From contig NZ_FTMG01000011.1 in assembly GCF_900155965.1 (NCBI RefSeq), positions 124,001 through 188,000 of the forward strand: DNA of 64,000 bases. The letters are read 5' to 3'. Under the pieces are notes generated by a model, which saw nothing but the letters and a program-made list of their open reading frames with translations, was not told the DNA's origin and searched no databases. Positions 58,219 to 64,000 of this stretch are shown piece by piece (position 1 is the stretch's first letter; every line of letters starts with the position of its first letter). The translations under genes and the position numbers were made by a program. The stretch comes from Mucilaginibacter lappiensis. GTDB taxonomy: Bacteria; Bacteroidota; Bacteroidia; Sphingobacteriales; Sphingobacteriaceae.

Positions 58219-59805
58219 ATGAAGAAAATATTTACCTGTGTTATACTATTATTTTTAATAAGCGGGGTTGTAAAAGCGCAATCAGTATACCAACCATACT
58301 CATATCAGTTTTATCAGAAACTGGATGCTGACGTTTATTCTACACAAACGCGGGTGCATAGCTCGTTAAAGCCATTTTTTGTTGATGATTCACTTGTAAA
58401 GCATCATTACGATTCCTTAATGAATTTGAACGAGCTTAAAGGAAAGTTTTTTACCCAGCATCAGATTGATGTGAAGGGGAAGGGCTATACTTTTTATACC
58501 GATCTTTTGCCCGATTTTAATCTGAGCAGGGATTTCTCCAATAAAAAGAATACCAACTCGGGTTCGCTTGGGTTGCAGGTTGGGGGTACCGTTGGTAGCA
58601 AATTGTCTTATAACGTTAGCGCTTATGAAAATAGGGCCGTACTGCCTGATTACCTGGCTACTTATACCAACCAGGTAGGTATAGCTCCCGGGCAGGCCTA
58701 TGCCGGTATCTATGGCAATGAATATCGTTGGTCGTACATTACTGCATTGGTATCATATACACCCAATAAATATTTGAATATAACCGCAGGGCGCGATAAA
58801 ACTTTTATTGGTGATGGTTACCGCTCTGAACTGTTATCTGATTATGCTTCACCGTATCCGTTCATTAAGCTAACCGCCACTCTTGGTAACGTAAGGTATA
58901 TGGCGATGTGGGCCTATTTTAATGATCCGCTATCGGTTAAAGTGGATGGCGGCGATCGTAAAAAGTATGGTGTATTTCATTACCTGGATTGGAATGTAAG
59001 TAACCGGCTTTCATTTGGCTTTTTTGATGCGGTTATCTGGCCTGCTAAGGACGACCTTGGTCATGAACGTGGTTTTGATTTTACTTACATCAATCCTGTT
59101 ATATTCTTACGGCCTGTTGAGGCAACAAACGGCTCGCCAGATAATGCTTTGATCGGGTTAACGGGTAAATATAAACTTACCGACGGCGTTACAGTATATG
59201 GTCAGTTTGCGCTTGACGAGTTTGAGTCAAAGAATTTTTTCTCCAGCAATGGTAGTTCCCGTAATAAATATGGATGGCAGCTTGGACTTAGAGGTGCAAA
59301 CCTGTTTAATGTCAGTGGATTAAATTATTTGCTGGAAACCAATAACGTAAAGCCATATACCTACTCAGAACGTAGCTCCATAGTTAACTATTCTGAAAAT
59401 GGCGAGCCTTTAGCGCATCCATGGGGTGCAAACTTTCGTGAAGTGGTTGGTTTGTTGAATTACTCCTATAAAAGATTTGATTTTTCCGGTGAGCTTGATT
59501 ATGGACACTATGGCTTGGATATGAATAATCTTAATTTTGGTAAGGATATCTTCCAACAATATGTTGACCCGGCAAGGGCATTTGGCAACTATACGGGCCA
59601 GGGCTTAACAACCAATATGGTTTACTTGGAGGGTAAGGTAGCTTATTTGCTAAACCCTAAATATAACCTGCGTTTTGAATTGGGTGGGCTTTATCGTTCT
59701 GAAAAGAACAGCCAGTTTCATGACAAAACAGGCATGATCACCTTAGGCTTACGCAGCTCGTTCCGCGCTATTTACAATGATATAGCAAGTTATAAAACGC
59801 ACTAA
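58219..59805 (+). CDS. Outer-membrane beta-barrel protein, RemB-like
   Basis: 528 residues with a signal peptide (KIFTCVILLFLISGVVKAQS). The N-terminal segment SVYQPYSYQFYQKLDADVYS is followed by many amphipathic strand blocks (GSLGLQVGGTVGSKLSYNVS, YLNITAGRDKTFIGDGYRSE, GVFHYLDWNVSNRLSFGFFD). The pattern matches the RemB/capsule-assembly Wzi-like barrel proteins of Bacteroidota, where RemB is linked to gliding motility. No other gliding gene is in the window, so polysaccharide attachment is equally possible; the neighbour gmd supports that. ATG at 58219 gives the signal peptide; 58195 is less likely. Confidence 0.72.
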   Translation: MKKIFTCVILLFLISGVVKAQSVYQPYSYQFYQKLDADVYSTQTRVHSSLKPFFVDDSLVKHHYDSLMNLNELKGKFFTQHQIDVKGKGYTFYTDLLPDFNLSRDFSNKKNTNSGSLGLQVGGTVGSKLSYNVSAYENRAVLPDYLATYTNQVGIAPGQAYAGIYGNEYRWSYITALVSYTPNKYLNITAGRDKTFIGDGYRSELLSDYASPYPFIKLTATLGNVRYMAMWAYFNDPLSVKVDGGDRKKYGVFHYLDWNVSNRLSFGFFDAVIWPAKDDLGHERGFDFTYINPVIFLRPVEATNGSPDNALIGLTGKYKLTDGVTVYGQFALDEFESKNFFSSNGSSRNKYGWQLGLRGANLFNVSGLNYLLETNNVKPYTYSERSSIVNYSENGEPLAHPWGANFREVVGLLNYSYKRFDFSGELDYGHYGLDMNNLNFGKDIFQQYVDPARAFGNYTGQGLTTNMVYLEGKVAYLLNPKYNLRFELGGLYRSEKNSQFHDKTGMITLGLRSSFRAIYNDIASYKTH

Positions 59806-59816
59806 AGGAGGGGAGT

Positions 59817-59880
59817 AGTTGATTGGGTTGATTAAGTGAATGGTTTGAAAACTTAATCAACCCAATCACTTAATCAACTT
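59817..59880. repeat. Iterated-word inverted repeat between convergent genes
   Basis: AGTTGATTGGGTTGATTAAG and CTTAATCAACCCAATCACTT with TAATCAACTT; near-perfect stem of about 22 bases with a 13-base loop. It follows the RemB-like stop by 11 bases and, on the minus strand, the dxs stop by 10, so it can serve both as a 3' structure. Confidence 0.85.
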
Positions 59881-59890
59881 AGCAACCGTT

Positions 59891-61828
59891 TTATGAAGCT
59901 ATAGTATGTGCATTATGCTTGGCACCTAAACTTCTAACCTGTGCTATAATGTGTTGGGCATCATATCCACATTCGGCCCAAAGTTCGGGTTGTTCACCGT
60001 GCTCTACGATCTTATCTGGTATACCAAGACGTTTTACCTGTGTATTTTGATAGCCGTTATCAGCCATAAATTCCAGTATCGCGCTTCCCATTCCTCCTTC
60101 AAGACAACCGTCCTCAACCGTAATTACTTTGCTGAATTTTTTAAATACTTCGTGAAGTAAAGCTTCGTCAAGCGGTTTTACAAAGCGCAGGTCATAATGC
60201 GCAGGATAATAGCCTTCAGTATTTAGTTCGGCAGTGGCTTTTACCACTTCGTTACCAATGGCACCTATCGATAAGATAGCTACTTCTTCACCATCACAAA
60301 CTTTGCGGCCTTTACCAACAGGTATAGCCTTGAAAGGGCGCCGCCAATCCACCATAACACCGTTACCACGAGGATACCGGATCACAAATGGCCCCATGTT
60401 TTCCTGTTGAGCGGTAAACATGAGGTTACGCAACTCTTCTTCGTTCATAGGGGCAGATACCGTCATGTTGGGTATACAGCGCATAAAAGCCAGGTCATAC
60501 GCGCCATGATGTGTTGGCCCATCGGCACCTACAAGGCCGGCTCTGTCCAGGCAAAATATCACATTGAGATTTTGAATGGCCACGTCATGTATTACCTGGT
60601 CATATGCCCTTTGCATAAAACTGGAATATATATTACAAAAGGGTACCAAACCCTGGGTAGCCAATCCTGCCGAAAAGGTTACTGCATGTTGTTCGGCAAT
60701 ACCTACGTCAAAAGCACGCGTTGGCATGGCTTTCATCATGAGGTTAAGCGAGCATCCCGAAGGCATGGCCGGAGTAATGCCCATGATTTTAGGATTTTGC
60801 TCGGCCAGTTCAATAATACTGTGCCCAAAAACATCCTGGTATTTGGGAGGCTGTGGTTTGTCGTATTTGGTTTTCTTGATCTCGCCGGTTATCTTGTCAA
60901 ACAAGCCGGGAGCATGCCACTTGGTTTGGTCTTTTTCGGCCAGGGCATAGCCTTTACCTTTGGTGGTAATGCAATGTAATAACTTCGGACCGGGTATATC
61001 ACGCAGATCTTTCAGCACTTTTACGAGGTGGTTTACATCATGACCATCAATAGGGCCAAAATATCTGAACTTAAGGGCCTCAAAAAAGTTGCTGCGTTTT
61101 AACAGCGTACCCTTGATGCTTTTTTCTATCTTCTGCGCTATTTTAAAGGCATCAGGGCCAATAGCCGATAACTTGGCCAGTACATGAGCTATATCGTCCC
61201 TGAAGCGATTATATGGCTTGGAAGTGGTGATATCTGTAAGGTATTCCTTTAACGCGCCCACATTGGGGTCTATCGACATATTATTGTCGTTCAGGATCAC
61301 CAGTAAATTCGAATTTTCGATGCCGGCATGGTTAAGCGCTTCAAAAGCCATACCCGCGGTCATGGCGCCATCGCCAATAACGGCTACGTGCTGCCTGTCG
61401 GTTTCACCTTTATAGTGCGAAGCTACTGCCATGCCTAACGCTACAGAAATAGAGGTAGAGGAGTGTCCTACACCAAAAGTATCGTATTCGCTTTCAGAGC
61501 GTTTAGGGAAGCCACTTAGTCCTTTATATACACGGTTGGTATGAAACTCGTCACGGCGGCCGGTCAGTATTTTATGGCCGTAAGCCTGATGGCCTACATC
61601 CCAAACTAATTGATCGTAGGGCGTGTTCAGTACGTATTGAAGAGCCACGGTTAACTCTACAACACCTAAACTGGCAGCAAAATGGCCACCATTTACCGAT
61701 ACCACATCAATAATATACTGGCGCAGTTCCTGGCAAACCTGTTCAAGCTCGGTTTCGTTAAGTCGCTTTAAATCAGATGGATAATTTATCGTTTTTAATA
61801 AATCCCCGGCTGGTACCTGCATTGACAT
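59891..61828 (-). CDS. dxs: 1-deoxy-D-xylulose-5-phosphate synthase
   Basis: First enzyme of the MEP isoprenoid pathway; joins pyruvate and glyceraldehyde 3-phosphate with thiamine diphosphate. 645 residues. ThDP-binding GDGAMTAGMAFEALNHAG and NDNNMSIDPNVG (Mg/ThDP motif), HVINAL-type loop replaced by HCITTKGKGY, and transketolase C-terminal motif FCLDRAGLVGADGPTHHGAY. Full length. Divergent from scpA across a repeat-filled gap. Confidence 0.97.
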   Translation of the reverse strand: MSMQVPAGDLLKTINYPSDLKRLNETELEQVCQELRQYIIDVVSVNGGHFAASLGVVELTVALQYVLNTPYDQLVWDVGHQAYGHKILTGRRDEFHTNRVYKGLSGFPKRSESEYDTFGVGHSSTSISVALGMAVASHYKGETDRQHVAVIGDGAMTAGMAFEALNHAGIENSNLLVILNDNNMSIDPNVGALKEYLTDITTSKPYNRFRDDIAHVLAKLSAIGPDAFKIAQKIEKSIKGTLLKRSNFFEALKFRYFGPIDGHDVNHLVKVLKDLRDIPGPKLLHCITTKGKGYALAEKDQTKWHAPGLFDKITGEIKKTKYDKPQPPKYQDVFGHSIIELAEQNPKIMGITPAMPSGCSLNLMMKAMPTRAFDVGIAEQHAVTFSAGLATQGLVPFCNIYSSFMQRAYDQVIHDVAIQNLNVIFCLDRAGLVGADGPTHHGAYDLAFMRCIPNMTVSAPMNEEELRNLMFTAQQENMGPFVIRYPRGNGVMVDWRRPFKAIPVGKGRKVCDGEEVAILSIGAIGNEVVKATAELNTEGYYPAHYDLRFVKPLDEALLHEVFKKFSKVITVEDGCLEGGMGSAILEFMADNGYQNTQVKRLGIPDKIVEHGEQPELWAECGYDAQHIIAQVRSLGAKHNAHTIAS

Positions 61829-61906
61829 TTGTAAGAATATTTAACTTACAAAGTAAGTTAAATATTTATAAAAACTGGTTATCTAAATGTATTTATTGTT
61901 TCTGGA

Positions 61907-61997
61907 ATAGAGAGCCAAGAAATAAGAATCAAGAAACAAGACTCATTTTTTTGTGATTCCAATCTCTTGTGTCTTGATTCTTATCTCTTTGGTTCTA
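61907..61997. repeat. Iterated-word inverted repeat (AATCAAGAAACAAGA type), divergent gap
   Basis: Arm 1 (61907-61944): AATAGAGAGCCAAGAAATAA, GAATCAAGAAACAAGACTC; arm 2 (61954-61997): GATTCCAATCTCTTGTGTCT, TGATTCTTATCTCTTTGGTT. Related to the 40701-40832 repeat, also in a divergent gap. Confidence 0.8.
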
Positions 61998-62008
61998 TGA
62001 AAAAGTCT

Positions 62009-62016
62009 TATTTTTG
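62009..62016 (+). promoter_or_regulatory. -7 box of scpA
   Basis: TATTTTTG, exact TAnnTTTG, ends 10 bases before ATG 62027; it decides against the upstream in-frame ATGs at 61967 and 61997, which lie before or in the promoter. Confidence 0.7.
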
Positions 62017-62026
62017 CAATAGATAT

Positions 62027-62773
62027 ATGACCGACGACAGCTTTGCTATAAAATTACCCCAGTTTGAAGGTCCGTTTGATCTGCTGCTTTTTTTTATCGA
62101 AAGGGATGAGCTGGATATACATGATATACCCATAGCCCGTATAGCCGACGATTTTTTAAACTATATACACCAAATGACCAGCCTTAACATGGAGCTGGCC
62201 AGTGAGTTTATTTTTGTGGCAGCCACCCTGATGCGTATTAAGGCAAAAATGTTGTTACCCCGTTACGATGCTGATGATGCCGGTGACGAAGCCGATACCA
62301 AAGAAAACCTGATCAGGAAACTGATAGAGTATAAAAAGTTTAAAGAACTGTGCGACGAATTGCGCCCTTATGAAGAAGAGCGTTTTAAACAGGAAAAGCG
62401 GGGTAACATTAAACATGATCTGGAACAGGTTGAAAAGGTTACCCATCCCGGCGAAGAATTATCGGAACTAAGCTTATACAAACTGATGATGGTACATGAG
62501 CGGCTAATGCGAAATTACCTTAATCGTAGTGAAGAGGTAAAACATACCGTTGTTCAATATCCGTACACTATCGAAAAGCAGAAGAAAGCAGTAAGCGATC
62601 TACTCAAGATCAATAAAATGCTTGATTTTAAAGCTATTGCCAACCATTCGGAAAATAAGGTGCATTTTGTTTACAATTTTCTGGCTGTTTTAGAAATGCT
62701 GCAGCAGGAGCTGATTGATATACAGATTGGTTTAGGATATAATAATTTTTGGATATCAGCCAGGGAGATTTGA
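62027..62773 (+). CDS. scpA: Segregation and condensation protein A
   Basis: Kleisin subunit of the SMC-ScpAB condensin; bridges the SMC dimer heads. 248 residues with the kleisin N-terminus FAIKLPQFEGPFDLLLFFIE and RDELDIHDIPIARIADDFLN, the ScpA signature LAATLMRIKAKMLLPR-type segment (LASEFIFVAATLMRIKAKML) and the C-terminal winged helix (NKVHFVYNFLAVLEMLQQEL). ScpB and SMC genes are not in the window. Promoter and start are clear. Confidence 0.96.
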   Translation: MTDDSFAIKLPQFEGPFDLLLFFIERDELDIHDIPIARIADDFLNYIHQMTSLNMELASEFIFVAATLMRIKAKMLLPRYDADDAGDEADTKENLIRKLIEYKKFKELCDELRPYEEERFKQEKRGNIKHDLEQVEKVTHPGEELSELSLYKLMMVHERLMRNYLNRSEEVKHTVVQYPYTIEKQKKAVSDLLKINKMLDFKAIANHSENKVHFVYNFLAVLEMLQQELIDIQIGLGYNNFWISAREI

Positions 62774-62886
62774 GATGTTAGATATGAGATGTGAGACAAG
62801 AAAAGCATAGAGCTTGTTGTTCATTTATAATTAATTACAAAAGCTATTTTTTTAATCTCAAATCTCATATCTAACATCTCAAATCT
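62771..62886. repeat. Iterated-word inverted repeat (GAGATGTTAGATATGAGATG family)
   Basis: The scpA stop TGA is the first triplet of arm 1: TGAGATGTTAGATATGAGAT, GTGAGAC. Arm 2 (62854-62886): ATCTCAAATCTCATATCTAA, CATCTCAAATCT. Loop of about 56 bases is AT-rich. Confidence 0.85.
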
Positions 62887-62895
62887 AATTTTTGC

Positions 62896-62903
62896 TAACT
62901 TAG
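62896..62903 (+). promoter_or_regulatory. Candidate -7 box of glyA
   Basis: TAACTTAG followed by CGCCCGTTATAAA. Two mismatches to TAnnTTTG; the downstream CGCCCGTTATAAA is shared with other promoters in the window. Confidence 0.42.
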
Positions 62904-62941
62904 CGCCCGTTATAAACACAGTGCCGTTTTAATTATATATA

Positions 62942-64000
62942 ATGAAAAGAGACAAATTAATTTTTAAGTTATTGGATGAAGAGCAGCAACGCCAGGAAGA
63001 AGGTATTGAGCTGATAGCATCTGAGAATTTTGTGAGCCGTCAGGTTATGGAAGCTGCAGGTTCTGTTGCTACTAATAAATATGCCGAAGGTTTACCAGGC
63101 AAACGTTATTATGGCGGCTGCCAGGTAGTTGATGAAATTGAAACCATTGCTATTGAAAGAGCCAAGCAACTGTTCAATGCTGAATGGGCGAACGTTCAGC
63201 CGCATTCTGGCGCTCAGGCCAATGCCGCCGTGATGCTGGCCGTGCTTCAACCAGGCGACAAAATATTAGGATTTGATCTGTCACATGGTGGCCACTTAAC
63301 TCATGGCTCACCGGTTAACTTTTCAGGTAAATTATATGAGCCGCACTTTTACGGTGTGGTTAGAGAAACCGGCTTGGTTGATTATAAGCAATTGGAAAAA
63401 GTTGCCCTTAAAGAAAAGCCAAAACTGATCATCTGCGGTGCTTCGGCTTACTCGCGTGATTGGGATTATGAATTTATACGTAAAGTGGCCGATAAGATAG
63501 GCGCTTTAGTGCTGGCCGATATATCGCACCCTGCCGGACTTATTGCCAGGGGATTATTAAACGATCCGCTGCCGCATTGCCATATTGTTACTACTACTAC
63601 ACACAAAACATTACGTGGCCCGCGTGGTGGTTTGATCTTGTTAGGTAAGGATTTTGAAAACCCATTCGGTATCAAAACACCAAAAGGCGAAGTAAGGATG
63701 ATGTCGTCATTACTGGATATGGCTGTTTTCCCAGGTACACAGGGTGGCCCGTTAGAGCATATTATAGCTGCTAAAGCAATTGCCTTTGGCGAAGCCCTAA
63801 GCGAAGGCTATATGAAGTACATCCTGCAGGTTAAAAAGAATGCCGAGGCTATGGCCGAAGCCTTTGTTAAACGGGGTTATGAGATCATATCAGGCGGAAC
63901 AGATAACCATTTGATGCTGATTGATTTGCGTAATAAAAACATTACCGGTAAAGCGGCCGAAAACGCTTTGGTAACTGCGGATATTACGGTGAATAAAAAC
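62942..64000 (+). CDS. glyA: Serine hydroxymethyltransferase, 3' end cut off by window
   Basis: Interconverts serine and glycine with tetrahydrofolate; supplies one-carbon units. 353 residues are visible, open to the window edge. N-terminus [20 protein letters not shown], then [40 protein letters not shown] and the PLP Schiff-base Lys222 in [15 protein letters not shown]. Bacterial SHMTs are about 420 residues, so roughly 70 are missing. ATG at 62942 matches the family start. Confidence 0.98.
   Translation, partial: MKRDKLIFKLLDEEQQRQEEGIELIASENFVSRQVMEAAGSVATNKYAEGLPGKRYYGGCQVVDEIETIAIERAKQLFNAEWANVQPHSGAQANAAVMLAVLQPGDKILGFDLSHGGHLTHGSPVNFSGKLYEPHFYGVVRETGLVDYKQLEKVALKEKPKLIICGASAYSRDWDYEFIRKVADKIGALVLADISHPAGLIARGLLNDPLPHCHIVTTTTHKTLRGPRGGLILLGKDFENPFGIKTPKGEVRMMSSLLDMAVFPGTQGGPLEHIIAAKAIAFGEALSEGYMKYILQVKKNAEAMAEAFVKRGYEIISGGTDNHLMLIDLRNKNITGKAAENALVTADITVNKN

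Noticed and set aside
58219-59805. A gliding-motility gene cluster
   Set aside because: Only one RemB-like gene is present; no gld or spr genes are in the window, so motility cannot be claimed.
61967-62026. Longer scpA start at 61967
   Set aside because: It lies in a repeat arm and upstream of the -7 box; ScpA proteins start near MTDDSFAIKLP.

Overview
The window reads as a chromosome segment of a Bacteroidota bacterium of the Sphingobacteriaceae type; Mucilaginibacter or a close relative is my best guess. The reasons are: promoter -7 boxes of the TAnnTTTG form, an almost complete lack of Shine-Dalgarno sequences, many Bacteroidota-specific families (DUF4834, DUF2480, DUF3109, DUF6427-like, LptC lipoprotein, RemB-like outer-membrane protein), signal peptides ending in QAQ or AFAQ, and a moderate to low GC content. 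I see no rRNA, tRNA, CRISPR array, prophage or transposase. Most genes are housekeeping genes in short operons.

Layout. 1-5.2 kb: end of nth, recA, an orphan peptide-binding lipoprotein, a cupin, and a 5'-methylthioadenosine/S-adenosylhomocysteine nucleosidase. 5.2-10 kb: aconitase, two small enzyme genes, a polysaccharide deacetylase. 10.1-13 kb: a TolC/MacA-like pair without a pump. 13-15 kb: a GntR regulator with a TSUP exporter and a DUF1634 protein. 15.2-20.6 kb: a cluster of glutamine amidotransferase, GCS2-type carboxylate-amine ligase, ATP-grasp ligase and two alpha/beta-hydrolase esterases, which looks like an amide-bond-forming pathway with an unknown product. 20.6-26 kb: ankyrin protein, bipA, and two consecutive carbohydrate-binding-type lipoproteins (LamG, PLL-like repeats). 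26.3-33.5 kb: a surface-polysaccharide cluster (flippase, four glycosyltransferases, a methyltransferase). 33.5-41.5 kb: YfhO, small membrane proteins, uvrB, a MarR/GNAT pair, upp. 41.7-48.9 kb: M60-like peptidase, YjjG nucleotidase, DinB-like protein, LpxH-like phosphoesterase and a glycosyltransferase. 48.9-54.6 kb: purQ, coaX, an outer-membrane protein, lptC, ppiD. 54.8-64 kb: DUF proteins, gmd, a RemB-like protein, dxs, scpA and the start of glyA.

The unusual part of the window lies between the genes. (1) Two copies of a ~300-bp noncoding element, 8 kb apart and inverted relative to each other, share conserved blocks around a stem whose two sides changed together; each carries GTTAAAA boxes spaced 10-11 bp, and each lies upstream of a co-directional gene (a glycosyltransferase and uvrB). 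(2) At least eleven intergenic spaces hold long imperfect inverted repeats made of short iterated words; most start at, or even include, the stop codon of the upstream gene, and one arm now encodes the N-terminus of the YjjG protein. (3) A separate REP-like family with GTCAT/ATGAC ends occurs in about nine copies, one of them nested inside a larger palindromic composite. Two likely autoregulatory operators (GntR, MarR) are also visible, and several genes have -7 boxes so close to the start codon that their mRNAs should be leaderless or nearly so.
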